DNA of 64,000 bases from Cunninghamella blakesleeana (GCA_017871115.1 JAFCIZ010000001.1:7562001-7626000); one strand, 5' to 3'. Numbered from the stretch's first letter, positions 1 through 11,766 are shown. The notes: generated by a model not told the origin, from the sequence alone. Numbers and translations: made by a program.

Positions 1-177
1 TTTACCAAGGAAATATATCTAAAATTATAATGTGCATTTATTCATCATTACAATTATATAAAAAATAATACTTTATATGTATTTTCATTTCATTTCATTT
101 TATTATAAGATACTTTTTATTCAGCTTTGATTATATAATGTGTTTTGCTAATATGTAAACAAGCTTTTTTTAAACAT
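1..177. other. 3' flank of the SUMO ligase gene
   Basis: AT-rich sequence downstream of the stop of the minus-strand SIZ/PIAS gene. No coding, RNA or repeat signal was seen apart from short poly-T stretches. It probably holds the 3' untranslated region. Confidence 0.5.
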
Positions 178-641
178 TTAAGATATGATAATATATTTTT
201 TATCATCATCATCATTATCATCATCAATCGTTATACATTGCTTTAGCCTTTTTGTTGGTCTTTTTAGCTCATCGCCATCATCATTAATACAGTGTATATC
301 TCCTTCTTTCTTATATTCCAAACCGTCATCGCTATCATCATCACTTTTGTTGCTACTATTATTGTTATCGTTATTGTTATTACCATCCTTGATTTCATTG
401 GTAAGCAGTGAAGATATGATCTCATTCTTAATAGCTATTGGTGCTGACGGTCGCATAAACGGTAACGGTGGGTGATCCTTTGGTTGTTTGTACTGTCCTT
501 CTGTTTGATATTCTCCATCTTTCGAGTAAATAAATCGATCTTCCTTTGGATAAGTTGTAATAGCACGTTTCAATGGATAATCAATATATAGATCCTTTAA
601 TAATATTTAGTATTAATAGCTTCATCTACACATGTATACAA

Positions 642-677
<36 letters not shown>

Positions 678-2417
678 TACCTGTATACCTCTTATCTGTA
701 AATCACAGATTGGGCAAGTCCATAGTTGATCGTCTCTAAAACAATTAAAAAAGCATTTGGCATCAAAACAGGATATATGTCGACAGAATATACTGCGAGC
801 AGGGTGTTCAATTCTCGTTAACATAATTGGGTCCATTAGGCTTATGTATTCACTGCCCATTATTATTTCTTCATCACCACTTTCCAGATCACTATTTGAA
901 TCTATATAACGTATATATATATATTAATATTCATATTTTTATTTTTATTTTTTTTTAAAAAAAATAAAGTAACATAAAAAAAATGTACGTACCTTTTGAT
1001 GGTTGATAAAACATGCGGCCACAATCCAAAAAAAAAGTTTCGGCTTTATCCATTTGCCATCGAACGTTTGGTGGGTATTGATTCAGTAATTCGACAATAG
1101 TTGGTTGAGTATCTGGTGTCATTGCTTTGGACAAAAAACTTGATGAACTTTGAATGTACAATTGGCATACTAGCTAAAAATAAAAATAAAATAATATTAG
1201 ATTAGCCCAAATACAAATCTCTTTTCTTTTATTATTATTCCCGCTTATATCGGTATTAATTATTATTATCATTTTATTATACTTACATCTTCGTTCGTTT
1301 TTTTCCATATGCTACAGATAGTTACGTACTTGATATGATAGGATGCCTCATCATTTAGGCTAATTTCTAATTTTACTGTTTTTTGATCATTTTTATTAAT
1401 TTTTTGCCAATCTATCTTATTCGTAATATCAATATATTTAAATCCTTTTTGAATGATTGTCTATAATAAATATATATTTGTATAAACTTTTAATGAATGA
1501 TCAGTTATTATACAAAAAAACATATGTATTTATATTTATATTCTTCTTTGTTCTTTTTTTTTATCATTGTATATCAATTTTACCTGATCATCATCATTCC
1601 AAGTTTCTTTATCATTTAATTTTAAAGATGAGCATTGAGGGAAAATAGCATGTCTTGGTGAAATCCATAAATACATATGCAATCGAATATTTTCTTTTAA
1701 TGCATTTAAATTTAATTTTTCTGTATCAATAGTATAGTAAGTGAATGATGGTAATGTATGTGTAGTACATGTTTCTAAACGTATTAATTCGTAAAGCCGT
1801 TCTAATTTATCAGTTGCAGGTAATTGATCATAAGCAAATAATCCAGGTGATTTAGCATTAATTTTACTATGTATAATATAAATTTAAAATAATATGAATT
1901 AAATTACCATTTAGATAATAGTTATAAGGATAAATTGATTATATTATAACCCATTTATAGATAGGTATATACCTCTCACGTTCTTGACGACAAGCTTGTT
2001 CCCTTGCTTTTCCTTGTGGATAACCAGGATAAATAAGATCAACCAAAAGACGAGCTTGATCAGGTTGTTTGATTCTACTTGATTGCTTCACTTGTGTTAA
2101 GCCTTCATTTAATAAATATTTATGAATAGTTGATAACTTTGGTTTATTTAAGGTATATATGTTGGCCGGTTGCTATATATATATATATATTTATGTATTA
2201 AATAAACAAAAAAAAAAGAATATGTGGTTGATTAGCTTGTATCGTAAAAAAAAAGCTGTCATAAAAATAATAAAATTTAAAGTACATTAAATAGTTCCAT
2301 AGCCTGGTTTAAAGAAGATAATTTTAATTCATTCCCTAAACTTTTAATTTGTTTGATGGTTAAAATATGACATATTGGTTTTAACTTTTTTCGTTTTGAG
2401 TGTAAGGATACATTCAT
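178..2417 (-). CDS. SIZ1: PIAS/Siz-family SUMO E3 ligase
   Basis: Seven-exon model read right to left: 2417-2286, 2172-1973, 1866-1584, 1460-1287, 1173-993, 901-681, 594-178. It totals 1608 nt (535 aa). Residues about 19-50 look like a SAP helix-turn-helix (KSLGNELKLSSLNQAMELF). Residues about 110-320 fit the PINIT substrate-recognition domain. Residues about 350-397 are an SP-RING: C-R-H-I-S-C-F-D followed by C-P-I-C, the Zn ligands that recruit the SUMO-loaded E2 Ubc9. The tail is acidic and holds ITIDDD, which resembles a SUMO-interacting motif. The family works in the nucleus, attaching SUMO to chromatin and repair proteins. The start is the ATG at 2417 in frame with the SAP helix. A T8A10 palindrome lies 12 bp upstream, followed by a purine run (CT-rich on the sense strand). 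Confidence 0.9.
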
Positions 2418-3671
2418 ATGGAGTGGTGTTTTTTTTAAAAAAAAAAGAGTTGGCAAGAAAGAAAAAGATGAAAAAATTTTTTATAGATCCGACCCATTCA
2501 TTTTTTGAGGCATTATGCAAAAAAAAAAAAAGATTCAACCTTGTAGAATTATTATGTAATAGTTTTAATATATTTTTATACTATTTATTCGTAGTAAAAT
2601 AAATATTTCAAATATAAATAAATATGATTTATATATATAAATATATATATATACATATTTAAAAAAAATAACAATGATTATTGCTGAAAAAAAAAAAGGT
2701 AACTATGCTATTCCCCAATTTTATTTTCTTTTTTAATCAAACTTCAAAAATTTATTCTATTTAGTTCGATCAACTTAGTCATCGGAGATCCTCGGTAGAA
2801 CCTTTTTGAGAAAAGTGAGATAATTGTAACAAAAATATTCTATAAAGAAATTATTACTAAAAGAAAAAGAAAATTACTTTATATATATATATTTTTAATT
2901 AACCCACTTTTTTTAGTAAAAGTGATAAAAGAAAATGATTGTATAAAACGATCTACTATTCAATTAAAAAAAGGGTAAGAGTCATCATCATAAAAAAATC
3001 AGTCAACCTTTTTTTACTAGATTATAGATTATTGTCATGTGGAAATAAATAAGCGTTTTAATTTCCGAAATGTCATTTTTTTTTTTTTAAGATGAAAACT
3101 TCCTTAATATGTTTTAATTGATTTATAAACAAACAAAATGTAAATAATCATTGAATTACGGTTTTTATTCAGGAACAAATTAAAATAAGGTATTTATTAA
3201 ATATAATAATAACGAATTATTACATTATTATTATTATTATTAAATATAAGCTTTTTGGCATAATAATAATATATATATATTTAGTAAAGTAGATATAATA
3301 GACATACTAAAAGTTTATTTAAATAAAAAATTTTTTTTCTCTAAGCGGAGACATATTTTTTATATTAGATGATAGACAACTTAATATGTAAAACCTTTTG
3401 GTCATTATGAATAAAAAAGAAAAAATAAAAAAAAAAATACCAAACAACCGAATAGAAATATAAAAAAAAAGATCGTATTTTTTTTTTTTGGTAAAACGGA
3501 GGTCAAATTTTTTTTTTCCGCTATATTATATTTTTTATAGCGCGTTAAATTTTTTTCTTTCTTTCCTTTCCTTTCCTTTCCTTCTTTCCTTTTTTCTCTC
3601 TCTCCAACCATTCACCTATAATTTTTTTTTTTCACTAAAAAAAAGTTGTATAAATAAAAAAGAATAGAATT
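2418..3671. promoter_or_regulatory. Divergent promoter region, SIZ1 and duplicated-domain gene
   Basis: Shared upstream region of two divergent genes. On the SIZ1 side, T8A10 at 2429-2446 and a purine-rich run at 2447-2470 lie next to the start. On the right side a pyrimidine tract at about 3549-3605 (repeats of CTTTC/CTTTCC) lies 70-120 bp before the ATG at 3672. GGTCAAA occurs near 3500. The middle is AT-rich with no gene that I can support. Confidence 0.5.
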
Positions 3672-6559
3672 ATGTCTTTGCAGGGTCAACCATTAAATGA
3701 TAATAATCCGAAAGACACTAATAATATTCCAACCCCACCTAGTTCCGATAATGAACATGACTTTTCTTTAACTGATCTTTTACAACCAACCATGACTTTG
3801 GAACAAATTAAAATAATAGAAATGGCTTTAGCAAAAATTAAAAGTAAAAGAGATGCATTATTATCTAATGAACAACAAGGTAAATAATAGCTATATTTTT
3901 ATATATATTATAATACATCAACACGTTGCAACAACATATCATCTATTATATATATTTATATAAATATATAAATATTCTGACACACCAAAAAAAGAATTTC
4001 GTTGAATAAAAAAAAAAAAAAACTTTTTTTTTTTGTATAACCCAACAATAGGCGGTAACACAATTCCATCGTATGATTGGGCTATGGTTGCTAAACAAAT
4101 GGCTAAGGCACTTACCAATACTTGTCATAAACAATCTATGAAAACTACTTCCACTTTAACAAGTAATACTGCAAATAATGATAAATCCTCCTCCACCAAC
4201 AACACTGCCCATTCGGATGCGTGCTCTAAGCCACAGTTGAACCCCGCTATGAACGTTGCAACTCCACCTACTTCTCCTACAACTTTAATCCATCCCTCTT
4301 CTACTAATAATAACAATAACAACATTCTTACTAGCAACAGTACGCCGCCTACTACTACTACTGCTACGACTTCAGTTATAAATACGGATAATAAACCATC
4401 TACTTCAGTAGAACCTATGACCGAAATAAAAGATGGTGTGGAATGGGTTAGCTTTGTTTATTCTCATCATCGCGTCGTGCGCCGTTATCGTATACGTACT
4501 GACTTGGGGTCGGTAGATATTACCAAATTGGACGAAAAATTTAAAAGTGATAATTGTGTAGGTTTAATACTAATAACTATAATTATAATATCATAATTAT
4601 AATAAAAAATCACGACGCGAACTATTGTCTAATACTCTATTATTTTTTAACTTTTTTTATTTTTTTATATAGGTTTATCCACGAGCCAATTTACCACGTG
4701 AAGCTTACCAAGGAAATAGATGGGCCTATGAAACTGAATGTAATATGTTGGGATGGAAACTGGCCCATTTAAACATGGAAGAAATTGCAGGCAAAAGAGG
4801 ATTGATACAAAGAGCTGTAGATTCTTATCGTAACCGTTATCCTAGTATGCGATCGCGTCGAGTAGCACGCCAAGAAAAATTGTTAAAAGGAACCTTACGC
4901 AAACGAAAACAATCTCCTATTGCAGAAGATGAACAACAACAGCATCATGATCCCCATTGTAAACTTAACCTTTCTTTATCATCACCTTCATCAACTCTTT
5001 CAACTATATCATCAACTCCATACAATTCTAATAATGATAATAATAATAATAGTAATAATAATAGTAATAATAATAGTAATGCAACTCTATTATCATCATC
5101 CATTCATACTTCTACTACTTCAATCAAAACACCTTGTACAAAAATACCCAAGTTATACCCAAATCAAGAAAAATGCAAACATCCTAAAACTTTAACTATT
5201 GAAGATCGTGGCGTCAAATGTCGCGTTCGAATCAATATTGATACTGTAGATTTAACACTTATTGATGATCATTTTAAAAAAAACAATTGTGTTTTCCCAC
5301 GTGCTATCAATATATCATCAACAAATGTCAATATTACTCAACGACGTAAAGATGAAGCTAGATGTAATGAAATTGGTTGGAAATTGGTAATTTATATTAA
5401 TTTTTTTTTTTTTTTTTTTTTTCAATTAATTAATTTATGTATGTATTCTTAATCATTTATTAATTTAAATTTTTTATTTTTTATTTTTATTTCTATTTTA
5501 TTTTTTTTAAAAAAATATTAGGCATGGCTTAATCCAAAACATCTTGCAAATAAAAAAAATTTATTACAACGTATCTTGGATATTTATCGTACCAAATTTG
5601 TACCTGACTTAACACCTAGGCAATCACCATCACGTTATTCTAAAACGATGGCCATGGTATTAGAAAGTAAACCAACTCCTTTAACAACAGAAGCACTGGC
5701 TGCTCATCATCAACAACAAGAAGAGTTGGCGGCTAAAAATGGACATATCAACCATAACGTTAGTTATATTTGCAAGAAAAAAGAAAATAATCAAAATAAA
5801 GACAATGAAGATGATGATGATAATGATACAATATATACTGGAACAACAGATTCATTAGATTTTCGAGATTGTTTTTCACCTCCACCTGAAACAATTACTT
5901 CATTAGATGATTTACCAATGCCTTCTTCATCTTCATTATTATTACCACCTTCATCATCGTCAGCATCACCGTCGCCATCGTCATCATCATTAATCGCGCC
6001 TTTATTAAATACGACTCATCCTATAGCAACAACAACAGCTACCACAACAAACGATATGATTGATTTTATCCATCCGCTTATTTTACCTCCACCTCCACCA
6101 ATGAAAAGTGATGAATATTTTGATTCATTACTTGATCCTTTAGCCTCTCCACCACCACAGTCATTATCTGCTACTTTAACCACATCTGATTTAATGGATG
6201 ATTCGAGTTGTCATTTAAGTGTAGATAGTAGTTGTCAAAATTCACCTCCCCATCGCTATCATACTTCTTTGGGTTCGTTCTCATCCGATGATCATCATTT
6301 TACCACTGATCCTTTATTGGTTTTGCAAGAAGATCATCATCATCGTCAACACAATCATTCTACTTCAGTTACAATAACAAAAGAAAATGATGATGATGTT
6401 TATATGTTTGATACCAAGCCAAGTTCCTTTTTACCTCCATTATTACCAACAGATATATTTTTAACAACTGATATGGATTGGTCTAACGATGTAAAGGATT
6501 GTATGTTGGTAGATGTACAACAACCTGATGTTTTAATGAATCAACTCTTCTCGACTTAA
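3672..6559 (+). CDS. Regulator-like protein with two copies of an undescribed domain
   Basis: Exons 3672-3879, 4052-4557, 4673-5386 and 5522-6559 give 821 aa. Two divergent copies of one domain are visible. Copy 1 (about 194-290) contains SDNCVYPRANLP and CNMLGWKLAHLN; copy 2 (about 412-505) contains KNNCVFPRAI and CNEIGWKLAWLN. Both run R-x-R-I...SVD/TVD...LD/IDxxFK..NCV[YF]PRA...CN..GWKLA.LN....L.QR..D.YR. I associate this with a fungal domain of unknown function (possibly DUF8032), from memory and unverified. A basic stretch (RSRRVARQEKLLKGTLRKRK) follows copy 1. The C-terminal 300 residues are Ser/Pro/Asp-rich with hydrophobic-acidic patches, like a transcriptional activation region. A role as a DNA-binding regulator is inference only. 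Introns fall at different points in the two copies. Confidence 0.75.
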
Positions 6560-7227
6560 AAAAAAAAAAACTTTTCAAAAACTTTTTTTTTTGTTTAATC
6601 ATTTTTTTTATACATATATAATTTTTATTTTCCCCTCCTTTTTTATTTTTTTTATTTTTTACTCCTATTTTTTTTTTTTTTTCAATTACTTCATGTTTTC
6701 TTATATATTACTATTCTTTATTATTATCATTATTATTATTATACATTATTTATTAGTCTACCATATTTTATAATTATTACATAGAAAATTTATAATATTT
6801 TTTATTATCAAAAAAAAAAAACAAAAGCAAAAACCAAAAAGCAAAAACCAAAAGCAAAAACCAAAAGCAAAAAAAACCAAAAAAAAAAAGTAACCTTGTA
6901 CAGAACAATTATATACATTTTTCCTTTAGTTATTAGTTATTATTTGTAATATATTTTATTAACATAAAAGAAAAATTTAAAATAAAAAAAAGTAAATTTT
7001 TATGTATATTTTAAAAAAAAATCATACTGTAATTATTTCGGTTTAATAGTTGTACCGAGAATCTTTTCCTCCACTAAAAATTCTCTATACCAGGATTCCA
7101 AAAAAAAACTGGCGGAAATTTAAAACAATAATATACCATAATCTTTTTTTTTCTTTATTCTATTTTCACTCTCTTTTCCCTTTTTCTTTCTTCCTTTTTC
7201 TTTTTTATTTTTATTATTGAAGAAAAT
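6560..7227. other. Intergenic, 3' flank with tandem repeat and a promoter
   Basis: Holds poly-T runs after the stop, a tandem A/C/G repeat (6827-6890, listed separately), and a pyrimidine tract at about 7149-7205 just before the next ATG. A slightly GC-richer patch near 7105 reads CTGGCGGAAATTT. No gene was seen. Confidence 0.5.
6827..6890. repeat. Short tandem repeat, unit GCAAAAACCAAAA
   Basis: Four head-to-tail copies of a 13-14 bp unit GCAAAAACCAAAA start at 6827, 6841, 6854 and 6867. The last copy is extended by extra A residues. It lies about 270 bp after the stop of the upstream gene, probably in or near its 3' untranslated region. Confidence 0.75.
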
Positions 7228-9991
7228 ATGAGTTTAGAGTTAGATACAGTTAGTTATACATTATTAGCTTCTATATTTGGTGCCACAGCTTTATTATCTT
7301 TACGTAATGCAAAAGGTGCCGATATTCATCCTCTTTTATTAAACACCCAATCCGATGTATCACGTTTACGTCACGCTGGGGAATCAGCAATTTATCGTTC
7401 ACGTATGTATCCTAATGGCTCACCTTTATTAACCACTTTTGATCGTAATATACGTACATTATTGGATTTATATGAACAGGGGGGACAAATCAAACATGGT
7501 CAAAAACCTTTCTTGGGAAAATATACTCAAAAACAATATCAATGGGTAAAATATAAAATAAAATACAAGTAGCTTTTTTTATGCTATAAAGATATAAGTA
7601 TACATGTGTTTTTTTATTTTTTTAAAAAAAAGAAGAGTAAAAATAACTAATATTTATCTATCTATATATTTATACTTAAATTTATTTATTGAAATAGATA
7701 ACACACAGTAAGTTAAATAAATAAGCTTTTTTATTTATACTTTTAAATATGTATATAATTCAGTTGGGTGGAGTATTAAATATATATATTTATTTTATTT
7801 CTCGTTATTGCTCTTCAGGTGAAGCTGCTCAGCAAGTAAAACAAGTTTATGGTGGATTACGTGACTTGACAACTTTAACCCCAAGATCGGCTAACGCTTC
7901 TTCGTTCCTTGGTATTTATGCTTATCAGTCCCCAGGTATATATAAATATAAATATAATCAAAAATGGTATATAAAAGGCAAATCATCACTTTAACAGAAA
8001 ATCTAATCTGATAAAAATTATTGTTATTATTGTTATTTATTTTATATATAAATAGAAACTGCCATTTTAACATTAGGTAAAATAAAAAATAATAAAATAA
8101 TGATCATGGTAATAATAAAAGAGTTTAATGTGTAAATTCGCTCAACTTTTTTTTTTCTTTTTCTTCATTTTTTTTAAAAATGCTTATAATAATAGCGTGT
8201 CATAATAATGGGTTAGTTACTGTTCCAATTGGTGCCAAATCATCATCCTCTCATTTGGATCATGTTATTAAAACTACTGGATTACAAGTATTAGCTGTAG
8301 ACAAAGCTCATTTTGATCAAGTGGTGTCTCTCATTCAAGGAACAAGTATTCGTTATTTAATTCTTTTGGACCAAGATGAAGTGACGGATGCAATGAAACA
8401 AAAGACAACTGTCGATTTATTGTCATATAAACAAATTCAAAATAAGGGTAAATCCGTTACTGTCGATTCCGTTCAACCTGGTATGTAAGAAAAGAGGATG
8501 GTATTGATAATAAAAATAAATAATAATAAAAAGGAAATATAATTCTAACAGAGCTGACTTGTTTTTATTTTGTGTATTCTATAATTTATAGAACCCTCTG
8601 ATATTGCTAGTATTTACTTTAGTAGTTCTTTGGTAAGCGCGATTATTTATACAACATAATATATCATATTGCAAGATAGGATTGCTCATTATTAAAAAAC
8701 GTTTTACACACACTCATACACATACATATATATATCTTTTAATAGGAATCTAATCCTGGTGTTGTACTTAGCCATAAAAACTTAGTTTCAAGTATTGGTA
8801 AGAGATGATAATAAAAAAATATAAGAATACATAATTATAATAATAAAATTTTATATTCACTATTACTTTATTTTATTTGATAATAATTTTATAGCAAGTT
8901 ATTTATTGATTATTCCACCCAATGAAAAAATTCAAGATAAGGATCGTTTATTGTATAATCTTCCTATTGGTAAATTATATATAAAAAAATTGCCATGGGC
9001 ATATATAATAATTTTAACCAAGTATTTATTATTTTTTTTTATATTTATTTTCCTTTTTTATAATAATGATTAGATAGTGTATATGGATTTGTATTATCAT
9101 CCATCTTTTCATTTGTGGGTGGATCTATTGGATTTAATAGTGAATTCTCAGCAAGTGAACATTTAACTTCCTATCTTGAAATTGTAGCAGCTGCTAAACC
9201 CACTGTTTTTGCTAGGTACGCACAGAAAGAATAAACTAAAATAATAAATAAATAAATAAATATGTATGATTATTTTTATATTTATTAAATTAATATTTCA
9301 CATTCTTTTTTTCTTTTTAGTGGACCTGGTATTTTTGAATTAGTACGCGAACATATTGAGCAACATTATGGTAGTTCCTTCTTATTCCGTCGTGGCTATG
9401 ATAAGAAGTTGCATTACTTTACTGAAGGCAGATTAGTGACGGATAGTAAATACGATATGTTGGTTTTCCGTGATATTCAACGAAAATTATTTGGTGGTCA
9501 ATTACGTTTAATTTATATTGAAAATGGTAAAAAATTGAAAAAGGCTTAATAATATTTATTTGTATCTAATTGTCCCTCTTTTCATAAATTATATTATTTA
9601 TTTTTATATAGATGAAAATGAAAAGCCCATAGCACCCTTTTTAAGAGCAGTATTAGGTGTTCAAGTTCTTAAAGTCTTTAATAGTGCAGAAGCCAGTTCT
9701 ACCATGACAGCCTCTATGTTTTATGATTATAATGCAGACCCACAAGCTGTTGGCGCACCTTTACCATGTAATGAATTAAAATTAATGGATTACCCTGATA
9801 AATCATTATATTGCGATGATAGTCCTAATCCTCGAGGTGAAATTTGGATTCGTGGTAATAACGTATTTCATGGTTATTGGAATGATCCTATCGCAACAGA
9901 AGATGTTCTGGATGCAGATGGATGGTATATGACGGGAGTTTTAGGTGAATTATTACCTAATGGTACTTTAAAATTATTAGGTCCAAAATAA
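7228..9991 (+). CDS. Acyl-CoA synthetase-like protein, probable pseudoenzyme
   Basis: Eleven exons: 7228-7545, 7698-7707, 7819-7935, 8056-8076, 8196-8480, 8592-8632, 8746-8797, 8895-8969, 9074-9215, 9321-9526, 9612-9991. They sum to 1647 nt (548 aa). The fold follows long-chain acyl-CoA synthetases (AMP-binding family): a hydrophobic N-terminal anchor (residues about 9-25), then the adenylation core to DADGWYMTGVLGELLPNGTL. Catalytic motifs are degraded. The P-loop TSGTTGxPKG is replaced by SSSLESNPGV, lacking the Thr/Gly signature and the Lys. The GYGxTE motif is replaced by FNSAEASS. The Asp of TGD is Val. Translation stops at KLLGPK, so the C-terminal domain with the catalytic Lys is missing. 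Exon 2 is only 10 nt and exon 4 only 21 nt; both are needed to keep the frame. It probably does not make acyl-CoA; a scaffold or regulatory role would be inference. Confidence 0.8.
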
Positions 9992-10456
9992 TTCTATTGA
10001 TTTTTTCTTATTCTAACTTTTATTTAACTTATATTGTATTTAAAAAAAAACTAATTATCGTATGTAATAAAAAATAATAGTCCATTATCTTTTTACTAGC
10101 TCACTGTATAAATATCGATAATAGTATTCTTTTTTATTGCATCATCACTGTCAAATTAAGAAATTTAAAAAAATTTAAGATTTTGTAATTTTAAAACTCA
10201 GTTTTATAGACTGGATCCTAACTCAACTATTTTTTTAAAAAATGAGCACGCCCCCCTTTTTTTTTTCTACGTTTTTCTTTCTCCTTTGTTTTTATTTTTT
10301 TTATTTTTTTACTACTATAAAAAATATTAAATATATTATTATTCTTATTAATACTATTTCTCCTTCCTTATTTTTCTTTTTTTTTTTTTTCCTTTATTTA
10401 TAATAACATATATAAAACTCATTTAATTAATAAATATCAATATAATTATTATAAAT
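9992..10456. promoter_or_regulatory. Intergenic with promoter of PRELI gene
   Basis: No coding continuation of the acyl-CoA synthetase-like gene was found here. TTTTAAAACTCAG at 10189-10201 recurs exactly at 11635-11647 before PEX16. Pyrimidine-rich stretches (about 10253-10290 and 10361-10395) precede the next ATG at 10457. Confidence 0.45.
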
Positions 10457-11221
10457 ATGAAGTTATTTAAAAGTGTACACGAATTTAATTATGAATGGAG
10501 TTTAGTATCAGCAGCTCAATGGCAAAAATATCCTAATGAAAACTGTCCTCATGTTCAACATGTTGACGTTTTAAATCGATCAATGGATCCAATTACTGGC
10601 GTATTAACAACCGAAAGGCTTATTACTGTTGAACAAAACGTTCCTTCACTTATTCGTAAGGTAAAATAATATATATATATAAATAACAAGAAATAAAAAT
10701 AGTATTAAAGTTTTAAGCTCATAAAATATTTTATATCTATATTTTTTTTAGCTTTTAGGCTCTGGTACAACACAATATGTTCGTGAAATATCTATCATTG
10801 ATCCAAAGGCAAAAACTTTAACAATGAGAAGTATCAATTTAACCATGGCCAATTTGTTACAAGTAGAAGAAACAATTGTTTATCAAGAACACCCAAAGGA
10901 AAAAAATAAGTAAGAGTGAAGGGTAGAAGAAAAAAAATTGAACTTAAATTTTTTCTGATTATGAAAATTATAGAATTTTGTACTCATCTTTTTCTTCTTT
11001 TTGTTTTATTTATTAGAACAAAATTTTCTCAACAAGCTGCCATATCGGCAGGTAGTATGATGTCGAGATGGGGTAGTGGATTAGTAGAAGAATTTTCATT
11101 AAAGCGGTTTCAACAAAATGCAGCAGTAGGACGGGAAGGGTTTCTTAAAGTATTAGAACGATTTGTTGTCATGGCTGAAGCTGCTGAGTCAAATAATTCT
11201 CAAGGAAAAATGAATCAATAA
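10457..11221 (+). CDS. PRELI/MSF1-domain mitochondrial lipid transfer protein
   Basis: Exons 10457-10660, 10752-10909 and 11017-11221 give 188 aa. The whole length is one PRELI/MSF1 domain: MKLFKSVHEFNYEW start, KYPNENCPHVQHVDVLNR, then LTTERLITVEQNVPS. The sequence looks closer to Ups2/SLMO (phosphatidylserine transfer) than to Ups1/PRELID1 (phosphatidic acid transfer), judged from memory of the N-terminal motif only. These proteins shuttle phospholipids across the mitochondrial intermembrane space together with the small protein Mdm35/TRIAP1. The N-terminus is not a cleavable presequence, as expected for Mdm35-dependent import. The C-terminus (GREGFLKVLERFV) is an amphipathic helix typical of the family. 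Confidence 0.85.
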
Positions 11222-11338
11222 TTCCATTTATATATGTATGCATTTATATCACGTGAAAAATTAAAAACATTAATCATTTAGAACAGCAAAAAAAAAAATA
11301 TCTATTACCATATTGCATTTTTTTTAAAGAACCACTTG

Positions 11339-11372
<34 letters not shown>

Positions 11373-11766
11373 TGTGTGTATATCTCTTAATTATATATAT
11401 TTATATATATATTCAAAATTAAATATATGTTTATTTTCTTTTTTTAATTCATTTAGTTAGAATTCTTTTTTTATATATCTTTATATTTTATTTACATGTA
11501 TATATATGTTTATTATTTATACGTGTTTTTACTATTGATTATATGCCAATGTATGCATCGCTTTTTTTCAGTATGATAAAAAAATAAAACGATTTCCAAT
11601 TTTGTTCAAATAAAAATCTGTAATATAGTTTTACTTTTAAAACTCAGCATTTGAAAATAATTTCCCCAGTTTATAATTTTTTTTACCTTCACTTTTTCTT
11701 TCCCTTTCCCCTTTTCAATACTTTTTTTTTTTTTTAAAAAAAAATAAAGAAAAAGTAATAAAAATA
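11222..11766. promoter_or_regulatory. Intergenic with (TA)n and PEX16 promoter
   Basis: A (TA)n microsatellite lies at about 11341-11370. TTTTAAAACTCAG at 11635-11647 matches the copy before the PRELI gene. A pyrimidine tract (about 11693-11714) and a T14A9 palindrome (11722-11744) immediately precede the PEX16 ATG. Confidence 0.5.

Noticed and set aside
185..475. 96-aa + strand ORF rich in Ser and Leu
   Set aside because: It is antisense to the acidic tail of the PIAS gene, produced by complemented GAT/AAT runs.
6827..6890. CRISPR-like array
   Set aside because: The repeats are 13-14 bp with no spacers. It is a simple tandem repeat in a eukaryotic 3' flank.
7831..7935. Acceptor after GCTGCTCAG as an alternative to the 10-nt microexon
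   Set aside because: It keeps frame but deletes the conserved [IT]xSEAA segment; the microexon uses better splice sites and restores that segment. It cannot be fully excluded without transcripts.
9992..10100. A missing 3' exon of the acyl-CoA synthetase-like gene
   Set aside because: No donor with GT consensus precedes the stop, and no downstream stretch encodes the RxxxxxK or C-terminal motifs in any frame.
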